Program-made: the position numbers and the translations under genes | Part shown: positions 54,701 to 64,000 of the stretch, one piece after another | How positions within the stretch are numbered: position 1 is the stretch's first letter | Layout: the number at the start of each line of letters is the position of its first letter | Source of the DNA: Methyloversatilis discipulorum | Lineage (GTDB): Bacteria > Pseudomonadota > Gammaproteobacteria > Burkholderiales > Rhodocyclaceae | Assembly (NCBI RefSeq): GCF_000527135.1 | Contig: NZ_AZUP01000001.1 | Span: 1,736,001-1,800,000 of the forward strand | Length of the DNA stretch: 64,000 bases | Reading direction: 5' to 3' | The notes under the pieces: generated by a model | The model's database searches: none | What the model saw: only the letters and a program-made list of their open reading frames with translations | What the model was told of the DNA's origin: nothing

Positions 54701-55265
54701 CGACTTCCTGATGATGAACCAAGATAACAGCAGCGCCTTCAACCTAAATGGCATTGGCCAGGTGATCCGCGTGCGTCCGGGCAGCCGCATGCCCGGCGTC
54801 GCGCTGCACAATCTCAACGCGAGCGTGAGCTACGATCTGACCGACGACTGGACCATAGGCTTCAGCGTCGTCGCACACTCAGACAGTTACGTCCGTGGCA
54901 ACGAGAACAACGAGCACCGGCAGGGGGTTGCCCGGACGGTGCTCTATACGACCTCGACCGGTACCGTCAGTGCGACACGGCAACCGACGCGCAACCCGGG
55001 CTCTGTCCCCGGCTATGCCGTGTTCAACTTCATGACCAGCTACAAGCTGGGCAAAGGGCTGACCGCCGGCCTGCTGATCAACAACCTGTTCGATACCGAG
55101 TACTTCACCGCCGGCCGCCTTGGCCGCAATCCCTTCTCGCCCTCCATCCTCGGAGCCATCGGTCCCGATGGCTACAACCACAACTCGGGCGACTGGCTCA
55201 GCACAAACTTCATCGCGCCGGGCGCGCCGCGCGGCGTCTGGTTCACGCTGCGTTACTCGATGTGA
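51738..55265 (+). CDS. TonB-dependent receptor with N-terminal signalling (STN) domain
   Basis: 1175 residues from ATG 51738 (GAGGAGAGG upstream). The signal peptide ends near ARA, followed by an STN domain (IRGYDLPAGPLGRALSRFAGQSGITLSFD), a plug domain (IPGNVQSITAEEIRQ ... GLSVFFDGIRVNEPFGDVVNW ... GLNTLGGAFTVKT) and a beta-barrel ending WFTLRYSM. It is longer than usual. An insertion of about 230 residues (about 440-670), rich in Asn/Asp/Pro, lies in an extracellular loop region. The substrate is unknown; the FecI/FecR partners suggest regulated uptake of a siderophore or other ligand. Confidence 0.93.
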   Translation: MTRNRRTRTAVALGLMVSALNSAPDARAQTAANTQIRGYDLPAGPLGRALSRFAGQSGITLSFDPKLTEGLDSRPLKGQHSLTEGFRILLEGSGLEVVSDGRGGYFLDRAAPRPAKSDALPALGSDSAPVLLEEIKVRAKRFHEIGPLPGLGLTREEIPGNVQSITAEEIRQAHSLSMSDLLNRKLQSVTVNDYQGNPFQMDVQYRGFTAGPQIGTPQGLSVFFDGIRVNEPFGDVVNWDMIPMNALAGVDVFPGSNPIFGLNTLGGAFTVKTKDGFNHAGFDAELLSGSYGRNQLQVEGGWNNGSVALFGAGNFFVEDGWRTDSPSKVNQAFGKASWRGERLDLNLSTLLVRTELVGNGLLPTEMYAQDRSSIYSSPDTTTNTLTQFQLSGAFQVSDSFSVTGQAYRRNSRRHQIGADVFTDYDELRAAKRLPAAGEGHTCLMRSTNQHGVPDYIVIPINRTAGENIYTSDIFNEWLNNNGVVDLDGKYAAQKNLPLPEFFVTALKEYMDSSKNAFEVFFYNRGYVPKTEPSGGLIDFDGDGALESAYDVGVYTFSPNGPLGASNGFPGQNLLFLGGEAFYSEEINGDIYQNFVLYLAPVNNDTCRSDPNQAVDFPGPYNVIDESDPNRWPRLIDGFALGQPGWVEGTPTAVITDNRIDQIVSGGSMQLNWSLDHHKVMVGASIDAARATYLNTQQLGFLTADRHAFLAPDLAHPQFGDADAPISNNDFGGTSTTKSLYFSETWSPVDTLHITASGRYNHTDGKNVIATRYGFGAFQIGDVRSNPDEFDTCTSDEDCSTPRNYVPVRIKHPKQLQPAETEKFTYRSFNPSIGMSWQARETLNVYGNVSRGARTPSVIELGCAFDKTPVFVGSDPNNPAHYWPKSIFENRSCSLPTTLSGDPFLPQIRSTSYEVGLRGAAGENAQWNVALYQTDLKDDIYFVARGNGQGFFDTIGNTRRRGVETGLSGRKERFGFSINYSMTDATFEDDFLMMNQDNSSAFNLNGIGQVIRVRPGSRMPGVALHNLNASVSYDLTDDWTIGFSVVAHSDSYVRGNENNEHRQGVARTVLYTTSTGTVSATRQPTRNPGSVPGYAVFNFMTSYKLGKGLTAGLLINNLFDTEYFTAGRLGRNPFSPSILGAIGPDGYNHNSGDWLSTNFIAPGAPRGVWFTLRYSM

Positions 55266-55328
55266 GCGGCACGCTGCGGCTCTGCTGCCGCAGCGATAAT
55301 GGCGGGTCTGCCTGTCCGGATTCCGCTG

Positions 55329-56174
55329 ATGTACGACCCCTCGCTGCTCACCAAACTGCTGGTATCGCTGGTCATTGTCGCGCTGGCCGTGCTTATCACC
55401 CGCACCGCCCGCCGTGTCGCCGCGGCGCGCTTCGAAGACCCGTCGCAGCGCAAACAAGCGTGGATCACGATCCGCAATATCGCGCTGCTGGTCTGCCTGG
55501 CGCTGCTCGGCCTGACCTGGACACTGGGCGGCGACCAGTCCTCGCTGCCGCTGGCCGCTGTAGCGGGTGCTTCGCTCATCGTATCCAAGGACATCCTGAT
55601 CTCGGCGATGGGCGGTACGGTGCTTTTCCTGACGCGCACCTACCAGGTCGGCGATTTCGTCGAAGTCGGCAGCGTGCGCGGCCGGGTCGCCGACATCCGC
55701 TTTCTCAGCACCTTGCTCGACGCCAGCGGCGACGCCGACTTGATCAACGGCAGCCGCGTGCTGCTGCAGCACAGTGCCGTCATCACCAGCACGCTGCGGG
55801 TCACCCCGCACGAACACTTCATGCTGACGACGCTGCGCGTATTCGTCGGCGACCCGGTCGCCTGTCTGGACAGGCGCGCGCTGCTCGAAGCGGCGGCGCT
55901 GGAAGTGTGCGCACCGTGGATCGATGAAGCCGAACGCGGCCTGCTCGACCTCGAGGCGGCGCACTGGAGCCGCCTGCCCTCGGCGCGCCCGCGCGTGTTC
56001 ATCGATCTGGCGAGCGACAAGGGCGCGCAGCTGGTGGCGGCCTTTCCGTGCCGGGTCGAAGAGCGGCTGCGTATCGAACAGCGGGTGCTGTCGGAGTACC
56101 TGACGCGGGTTCAGGCCGCCGCGGCGGCCCAGCCATCGGAGGCGCTCACGCCGGCCGACGACGTGCCGGCCTGA
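55329..56174 (+). CDS. MscS-like mechanosensitive channel family protein
   Basis: 281 residues from ATG 55329 (ATG 55299 gives ten more). Hydrophobic segments occupy about residues 5-25 (LLTKLLVSLVIVALAVLI), 52-66 and 73-100. The pore/beta region shows SLIVSKDILISAMGGTVLFLTRTYQVGDFVEVGSVRGRVADIRFLSTLL and INGSRVLLQHSAV, the MscS signature. It is shorter than E. coli MscS but covers the core. Its 3' end overlaps the convergent dusC gene by 64 bp. Confidence 0.82.
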   Translation: MYDPSLLTKLLVSLVIVALAVLITRTARRVAAARFEDPSQRKQAWITIRNIALLVCLALLGLTWTLGGDQSSLPLAAVAGASLIVSKDILISAMGGTVLFLTRTYQVGDFVEVGSVRGRVADIRFLSTLLDASGDADLINGSRVLLQHSAVITSTLRVTPHEHFMLTTLRVFVGDPVACLDRRALLEAAALEVCAPWIDEAERGLLDLEAAHWSRLPSARPRVFIDLASDKGAQLVAAFPCRVEERLRIEQRVLSEYLTRVQAAAAAQPSEALTPADDVPA

Positions 56175-57145
56175 AGCGGCAGCGCCGCCAGCAGTTCGCC
56201 GATGCGCACGTTGTCGCGTACCGGGCGCATCGCCTGGTACAGCAGTTCGGCCTGCGGGTAGACGCGGCGCAGCAGGTTCAGCCACTGCTTGAGCCGCCCC
56301 GCCGCGTGACGCGCCTCGACATGGCCGAGCACGCGCTGCCAGTAGTCACCGAGCAGCGGTGCGATGCGCGGCCAGTCCAGCGCCGGGTCGATGGCTTCGT
56401 CGCCGCGCAGCCGGGCACGGATGCGCTCGACCAGCAGCGGATCGGCCACCGCGCCGCGACCCATCATCACGTCGGCCAGCCCGCTTTCGCTGCGGCAGCG
56501 CAGGTAGTCATCCACCGACCAGATTTCGCCGTTGGCGACCACCGGCACGCGCACCGCCTCGGCGATGCGGGCGATCCACGGCCAGTGCGCCGGCGGTTTG
56601 TAGCCGTCGACCTTGGTGCGCGCATGCACGACGATCATTTCCGCGCCGCCCTCGGCCAGCGCCTGCGCCGCCTCGATGGCGCGCGAGGTGTCGCGCACGC
56701 CCAGGCGCATCTTCGCGGTGAAAGGCACGCGCCCGGCCACGGCTCGACCAACCGCGCTGACAATGTCGTACAGCAGTTCGGGCTCGTCCAGCAGCACCGC
56801 GCCGCCGCGATGGCGGTTCACGGTGGGCGCCGGACAGCCGAAGTTGAGGTCGATGCCCGCCGGATTCAGCCGCGCCAACTGGTCAGCGTTGTCGGCCAGC
56901 CGCGCCGGATCCGAACCGAGCAACTGCACCCGCACCGGCACCCCGCTGGCGGTGCGCGAGCCGGTTTTCAGTTCGGGCGCCACCCGCTGGTAACTGCGTG
57001 GCGGCAGCACGCTGTCGGTGACGCGCACGAACTCGGTCACGCACCAGTCGTAGTGCGCCGCCCGCGTCACGACTGCGCGCAGCCGCGCGTCGAGCAGGCC
57101 TTCCATCGGCGCGAGCAGCAGGCGGGGAGATACAGCGGTGGTCAC
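56111..57145 (-). CDS. dusC: tRNA-dihydrouridine synthase, DusC type
   Basis: Reduces uridine in the tRNA D-loop, 344 residues. FMN-binding TIM barrel with LLLAPMEGLLDARLR, VQLLGSDP, GIDLNFGCPAPTVNRHRGGAVLLDEP (catalytic Cys), FTAKMRLGV, VVHARTKVDGYKPPAHW, PVVANGEIWS and DVMMGRGAVADP. The spacing fits DusC (U16) rather than DusA/B. Start is GTG at 57145. It overlaps the mscS-like gene tail to tail. Confidence 0.92.
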   Translation of the reverse strand: MTTAVSPRLLLAPMEGLLDARLRAVVTRAAHYDWCVTEFVRVTDSVLPPRSYQRVAPELKTGSRTASGVPVRVQLLGSDPARLADNADQLARLNPAGIDLNFGCPAPTVNRHRGGAVLLDEPELLYDIVSAVGRAVAGRVPFTAKMRLGVRDTSRAIEAAQALAEGGAEMIVVHARTKVDGYKPPAHWPWIARIAEAVRVPVVANGEIWSVDDYLRCRSESGLADVMMGRGAVADPLLVERIRARLRGDEAIDPALDWPRIAPLLGDYWQRVLGHVEARHAAGRLKQWLNLLRRVYPQAELLYQAMRPVRDNVRIGELLAALPLQAGTSSAGVSASDGWAAAAA

Positions 57146-57285
57146 GGGTGAGGGCTTGCAGGAAGTAACAGCGGATTATCGCCGCATACGCTTCCCGCTG
57201 TCCCGGCCGCCTGCGCCGCGAATATCGCTTGGGTTCCATGGGAGCGGCCGCAGGCCCCTCCCATGGATACATCAAGCGCCCACGC

Positions 57286-59874
<2,589 letters not shown>

Positions 59875-59904
59875 GAACGCCTCCGTGAACTTTGTCTGGA
59901 CGCT

Positions 59905-59932
59905 ATCTGGGGCGAACGATCCGCTTTTCAAC
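59905..59932 (-). promoter_or_regulatory. Sigma32-type heat-shock promoter of clpB
   Basis: On the minus strand GTTGAAAA (59932-59925), 12 bp, then CCCCAGAT (59912-59905), close to the heat-shock consensus CTTGAAA / CCCCATNT. It lies 31 bp upstream of the clpB ATG. Confidence 0.7.
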
Positions 59933-60008
59933 CGGCAAACGCTTGATGCGGGTCAAATACGGCCTCGACGTCCGGTAAAGTGACGTCATCGCACGCCACA
60001 AGCTTCCG

Positions 60009-61640
60009 ATGCCCGAGTCGTCCCACATGCCGCACACCCGCAGCAAGATCATGAGCGCAGCCGAAGCCGTGGCGCGCATCCCGGACGGCGCCACGCTGGC
60101 CACCACCGGCTTCGTCGGCATCGGCTTCGCCGAACACCTCGCCATCGCGGTCGAACAGCGCTTCATTGACAGCGGCGCGCCGCGCGACCTCACCCTGGTC
60201 TACGCCGCCGGCCAGGGCGATGGCAAGCATCGCGGTCTCAACCACTTCGGTCACGCCGGGCTGGTGAAGCGCGTGATCGGCGGCCATTGGGGCCTGGTGC
60301 CGCGGCTGCAGGCGCTGGCGGTGACGAATCAGATCGAGGCCTGGAACCTGCCGCAGGGCGTGATCTCGCAGTTGTTCCGCGACATCGCCGCGCACCGGCC
60401 GGGCCAGCTCACGCGAGTCGGGCTGGACACCTTCGTCGATCCGCTGCACGGCGGCGGCAAGATCAACGCGGCCACCACCACCGATCTGGTGCGGCGCATG
60501 CAGATCGACGGCGACGATTTCCTCTTCTACAAGGCCTTCCCGATCCACGTCGCCCTCGTGCGCGGCACCACCGCCGACCCGGATGGCAACGTGACGATGG
60601 AACGCGAGGCGCTGACGCAGGAGGCGCTGGCGGTGGCGATGGCGGCGCACAACAGCGGCGGTCTGGTCATCGTGCAGGTCGAGCGCACCGTCGGACGCGG
60701 CGAACTGAACCCGCGCCAGGTCAAGGTGCCGGGCGTGCTGGTCGATTGCGTCGTCGTGTCGCCGCCGGACCACCACCACCAGACCTTCGCCACCGCCTAC
60801 AACCCGGCCTATTCCGGCGAGGCGCGGCTGGCGGCCGACGCGCTGCCGGCGATGGCGCTGGACATCCGCAAGGTGATCGCCCGCCGCGCCGCCTTCGAGC
60901 TGCAGCCGGGCAATGTGGTCAATCTGGGCATCGGCATGCCGGAAGGCGTCGCTTCGGTGGTGGCCGAAGAGGGCCTGATCGACGCCGTCACGCTGACCGC
61001 CGAGCCCGGCGTGATCGGCGGCATACCGGCCGGCGGCCTCGACTTCGGCGCCGCGGTGAACACCCAGGCGGTGATCGACCAGCCCTACCAGTTCGATTTC
61101 TACGATGGCGGCGGGTTGGATGTCGCCTTCCTCGGCATGGCGCAGACCGACGCCGAAGGCAATGTGAACGTATCGCGCTTCGGTCACCGGCTGGCCGGCG
61201 CCGGCGGCTTCATCAACATTTCACAGAACGCGCGCCGGCTGGTATTCGTCGGCAGCTTCACCGCCGGCGCTGCCGACATCGCGGTGCGCGACGGCGCGCT
61301 CGTCATCGCCGCCGAGGGCAACAGCCGCAAGTTCGTGCAGGCGGTGGAGCACCGTACCTTCAGCGGCCGCGAAGCGCGCCGGCGCGGGCAGCAGGTGCTC
61401 TACGTGACCGAGCGCGCCGTGTTCCGGCTGGCCGACGAGGGCATCGAACTGATCGAGGTCGCGCCCGGCGTCGACCCGGCGCGCGACGTGCTCGCCCACA
61501 TGGACTTCACGCCCCGCCTGTCACCGGCGCTGCGCACCATGCATCCCGCCATTTTTGCCGACCGTGTCATGGCACTGTCCGATCTCTGGCGGCACAATCC
61601 TGTTTCCCCCACCGAGGAGTCTCGCGATGAACAAAACTGA
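60009..61640 (+). CDS. Acyl-CoA:acetate/propionate CoA-transferase (fused subunits)
   Basis: 543 residues, a one-chain family I CoA-transferase combining alpha ([22 protein letters not shown] ... [39 protein letters not shown]) and beta halves ([14 protein letters not shown] ... [23 protein letters not shown], with the catalytic Glu of the EPG/EVG type). It transfers CoA between short acyl groups, for example propionyl-CoA to acetate, or acetoacetate. Its last 14 nt overlap the phasin gene, linking it with polyhydroxyalkanoate metabolism. Confidence 0.86.
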   Translation: MPESSHMPHTRSKIMSAAEAVARIPDGATLATTGFVGIGFAEHLAIAVEQRFIDSGAPRDLTLVYAAGQGDGKHRGLNHFGHAGLVKRVIGGHWGLVPRLQALAVTNQIEAWNLPQGVISQLFRDIAAHRPGQLTRVGLDTFVDPLHGGGKINAATTTDLVRRMQIDGDDFLFYKAFPIHVALVRGTTADPDGNVTMEREALTQEALAVAMAAHNSGGLVIVQVERTVGRGELNPRQVKVPGVLVDCVVVSPPDHHHQTFATAYNPAYSGEARLAADALPAMALDIRKVIARRAAFELQPGNVVNLGIGMPEGVASVVAEEGLIDAVTLTAEPGVIGGIPAGGLDFGAAVNTQAVIDQPYQFDFYDGGGLDVAFLGMAQTDAEGNVNVSRFGHRLAGAGGFINISQNARRLVFVGSFTAGAADIAVRDGALVIAAEGNSRKFVQAVEHRTFSGREARRRGQQVLYVTERAVFRLADEGIELIEVAPGVDPARDVLAHMDFTPRLSPALRTMHPAIFADRVMALSDLWRHNPVSPTEESRDEQN

Positions 61641-62331
61641 ACAGATGTCGGAACTGCAGAAGAAGAACATCGAGGCGGCCATGCGTCTGGCGCAGCTGTC
61701 GATGGACAATTCGCAGCGCATCATGCAGTTGCAGGTGGATACCGCCCGCGCTCTGTTCGAGGAAAGCGTCAACAACGCGCGCGCCGTGACGGAAACGCGC
61801 GAGCCGGCTGCACAGGTCGAACTGCGCGCCAAGCTGGCGCGCAACACCACCGAGAAGATGCTCGGCTGCGCGCGGCAGATCGCTGAAATCACCGCCGAAA
61901 CCCAGGCTGAATTCGGCCGCCTGGTCGGGGAACAGTTGAACAGCGGCGGCTCCGACCTGATGGACAGCCTGCGCAAGATGCTGGCGGGCATGCCGATCAG
62001 CAGCCAGCAGTCGATGGGCACCATGCAGGACGCGATGGACAAGGCACGTCAGGCCTTCGAACAGATCAGCACGGTCGCGCGCACCGCCTTCCAGCAGTTC
62101 GGCACCGCTGCCAGCCAGGCCGCCAAGGCACCCGCTGCCGCCGCAGCGGCAGCTGCTGCGGCTCCGGCCGCCAAACCGGCAAGCGCCCCGAAGGCAGCAG
62201 CACCGAAGACCGCTGCGAAGACGGCTGCACCGAAGGCGGCGGCTAAACCCGCAGCAAAACCGGCCGCCAAGCCCGCCGCAAAAAGCGCTGCCAAACCAGC
62301 GGCCTCGCGCAGCAAGAAGCCGTCCGCCTGA
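61627..62331 (+). CDS. Phasin family protein
   Basis: 234 residues from ATG 61627, starting [36 protein letters not shown], the usual PHA-granule phasin fold (amphipathic helices to about residue 165). The C terminus is an Ala/Lys/Pro-rich tail ([15 protein letters not shown] region) resembling histone H1, also found in granule proteins that bind nucleoid DNA. It is translated from an overlapping frame at the end of the CoA-transferase gene with a GAGGAG ribosome-binding site. Confidence 0.9.
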   Translation: MNKTEQMSELQKKNIEAAMRLAQLSMDNSQRIMQLQVDTARALFEESVNNARAVTETREPAAQVELRAKLARNTTEKMLGCARQIAEITAETQAEFGRLVGEQLNSGGSDLMDSLRKMLAGMPISSQQSMGTMQDAMDKARQAFEQISTVARTAFQQFGTAASQAAKAPAAAAAAAAAAPAAKPASAPKAAAPKTAAKTAAPKAAAKPAAKPAAKPAAKSAAKPAASRSKKPSA

Positions 62332-62353
62332 ACGGCGCTCGCTGATCCGCGCC

Positions 62354-64000
62354 TCAGGAGCGGATCAGCCGCAGCGTGCGCCCCTGCCCCTCGGGGGCGC
62401 CGAGCAAGCCCTCGCTGACCACCAGGTCGGCGGGTACCGGCTGCGAGAACAGATAGCCCTGCACCAGATCGCACTGCTGGGCGGCCAGCATGTTCAGCTG
62501 TTCGACGTTCTCGACGCCTTCGGCCACGACGCGCATGCCCAAGCCGTGCGCCAGCGCGATGGTCGCGCGCACGATGGCCGCGTCGTCGGCATCGCCCACC
62601 AGATCGCGCACGAAGGAACGGTCCACCTTCAGTTCGTCGATCGGGAAGCGCTTCAGATAGGACAGCGACGAATAGCCGGTGCCGAAGTCGTCCACCGACA
62701 GGTGCACGCCCAGTGCGCGGATGTCTGCCAGCAAGGTGGCGACGTGGTCGACGTCGCCCATCGCGGTGCTTTCGGTCAGTTCCAGCCGCAGCAGCGACGG
62801 TGCGATGCGCGACTGGCGCAACGCATTCTCGACCCGCCGGACCAGCGAGCGCCCGAGGCACTGGCGCGCCGACACATTGACCGCCACCGGCACCACCGCC
62901 AGCCCCTGCTTCGACCAGTCGGCGATCTGCTGCGTCACCTGCAGCAGCACCCACTCGCCTATGCCCTCGATCAGGCCAGACTCCTCGGCCACCGCGATGA
63001 AGTCACCGGGCGACAGCAGCTGTCCATCGCGGCGACGGAAGCGCAGCAGCGCCTCGAAGGCGGCCAGCCTGCCGCTCGCCAGCTCGTACTGCGGCTGGTA
63101 ATGCACTTCGAAGCGCCCCTCGTCGAGGCCATGGCGCAGGTCTGATTCCAGTTCGATCCAGTCGCGCGTGCCGGCGCTCATGTCGTGCGCGTAGAAGTGG
63201 ATGGCCGCACCGGACTGCGACTTGCTGCGGTACATCGCGGTATCGGCCATCGCGAACAGCACGTCGGCGTCGTCGCTGTCTTCGTGCGCGATGGCGATGC
63301 CGATGCTGCACGAGAAGCGGAAGTCGACGTCGTCCAGCGTGATGGTCTGACCGACCGCCTGCATCACCTTGGCGGCCACCCGCGCCACCGCGTCGCGGTC
63401 GGCCAGCCCCTGCAGGATGATCATGAATTCGTCGCCGCCCCAGCGCGCCACCGTGTCGCCGACGCGGCAGACGGTGCGCAGGCGGCTGGCCAGCGTGGTG
63501 AGCACCTTGTCGCCCTGCTGGTGGCCAAGGCTGTCGTTGATGCGCTTGAAACGGTCGAGATCGACGAACAGCACCGCCACCATGCCGGCGTCGCGCTGCG
63601 CCAGCGCCTGCCGCAGGCGGTCGCGCAGCAGCACGCGGTTGGGCAGGCCGGTCAACGCGTCGTGCGTCGCCTGATGTGCCAGCTTGTCGGCCGCTGCCAC
63701 GGTATCGCTGACGTCGTTCAGCACCAGCACCACGCCATCGACCCGCCCCGTCATGCCGAACAGCGGGCTGGCGCCCGGGCGCAGCGCCCGCGCCGGGCCG
63801 AAGCGCCCGGCCGGCATCAACACGTGGCCGGGCATCACCTGCGCCCGCGCCTCGTCGCGACAACGGCGCAAAAGATCCTGCAGCAGGTCGCGCAGCGCGC
63901 CCTCGATGGCGGGCAGCCCCTCTATGCCCCGATCGCGCACCTCGGCCAGCCGACAGGCGCACAGCTCCTCCGCCTTGCGATTCAGGTAGCGCAGCCGCAG
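62354..64000 (-). CDS. GGDEF-EAL c-di-GMP protein (5' part outside window)
   Basis: The open frame continues to the last base, so the N terminus is missing. Residues near the edge (YLNRKAEELCACRLAEVRDRGIEGL) look like a PAS-type sensor. Then GGDEF (FVDLDRFKRINDSLGH; RWGGDEFMIILQG) and EAL (FEALLRFRRRDG; VNVSARQCLG; ELTESTAMGD; VDDFGTGYSSL) domains follow. Both catalytic signatures are present, so it may both make and break c-di-GMP. It is convergent with the phasin gene. An in-frame GTG at 63940 is not needed as a start. Confidence 0.9.
   Translation of the reverse strand: MRLRYLNRKAEELCACRLAEVRDRGIEGLPAIEGALRDLLQDLLRRCRDEARAQVMPGHVLMPAGRFGPARALRPGASPLFGMTGRVDGVVLVLNDVSDTVAAADKLAHQATHDALTGLPNRVLLRDRLRQALAQRDAGMVAVLFVDLDRFKRINDSLGHQQGDKVLTTLASRLRTVCRVGDTVARWGGDEFMIILQGLADRDAVARVAAKVMQAVGQTITLDDVDFRFSCSIGIAIAHEDSDDADVLFAMADTAMYRSKSQSGAAIHFYAHDMSAGTRDWIELESDLRHGLDEGRFEVHYQPQYELASGRLAAFEALLRFRRRDGQLLSPGDFIAVAEESGLIEGIGEWVLLQVTQQIADWSKQGLAVVPVAVNVSARQCLGRSLVRRVENALRQSRIAPSLLRLELTESTAMGDVDHVATLLADIRALGVHLSVDDFGTGYSSLSYLKRFPIDELKVDRSFVRDLVGDADDAAIVRATIALAHGLGMRVVAEGVENVEQLNMLAAQQCDLVQGYLFSQPVPADLVVSEGLLGAPEGQGRTLRLIRS

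Noticed and set aside
62341..62369. Hairpin GCTGATCCG / CGGATCAGC between phasin and the GGDEF-EAL gene as terminator
   Set aside because: It overlaps the end of the GGDEF-EAL coding sequence and has no T-run on either strand, so I did not call it.

Overview
The window reads as a high-GC betaproteobacterial chromosome, most likely Rhodocyclales-like. The support is the gyrA-serC-pheA-hisC-tyrA order, the OmpA/UbiG/Gph/tmRNA neighbourhood, a tmRNA tag ANDESYALAA, and a CoA-transferase/phasin pair pointing to polyhydroxyalkanoate metabolism. I cannot name a species from the sequence alone.

Layout. (1) 1-10379 is core chromosome: a minus-strand aromatic/serine amino-acid operon downstream of gyrA, then plus-strand amidohydrolase, ompA-like gene, ubiG and gph. 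(2) 10411-10773 is ssrA (tmRNA). (3) 10803-47148 is, by my reading, one 36.3-kb Tn7-like transposon inserted in the intrinsic terminator of ssrA. It has matching 10-bp terminal inverted repeats (TGTGCCGTTA), repeated transposase-site-like motifs at both ends, and a CCGGG duplication. Joining the two outer flanks restores a perfect hairpin plus T-run. Its transposition operon is tnsAB (a single fused TnsA-TnsB protein), tnsC and tniQ. (4) 47154-64000 is core chromosome again: a response regulator with GGDEF, a PHA-depolymerase-like esterase, a FecI/FecR/TonB receptor set, an MscS-like protein, dusC, clpB with a sigma32-type promoter, a CoA-transferase, a phasin and a GGDEF-EAL protein running off the end.

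Transposon cargo. It looks like a conflict/defence island. From the ssrA side: a small DUF6471-type protein; a five-gene minus-strand operon (degenerate-PLD/SNF2 helicase, DUF4391, DUF262+HNH GmrSD-like protein, type III Mod, type III Res); a cysteine-rich DnaJ-type zinc protein; a CoiA-like nuclease candidate; hipBA with three 16-bp palindromic operators spaced exactly 50 bp apart; an AbiEi/AbiEii toxin-antitoxin pair with its own operator; a plus-strand set of exported trypsin-like protease, FHA-like membrane protein, 1341-aa P-loop ATPase with ten near-identical 49-residue repeats, and Tat/lipoprotein-type amidohydrolase; two DUF2384/ParS-type antitoxin-like proteins without a visible toxin; a HAD protein; and an orphan 396-aa protein that runs to the right transposon end. 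An 87-bp direct repeat flanks the hipBA/abiE block.

The strongest candidate for an undescribed system is the protease/FHA/repeat-ATPase/amidohydrolase set at 35493-43722. The strongest structural observation is the transposon in the ssrA terminator. Functions given for cargo genes are family-level inferences from motifs I could read; no database search was possible.
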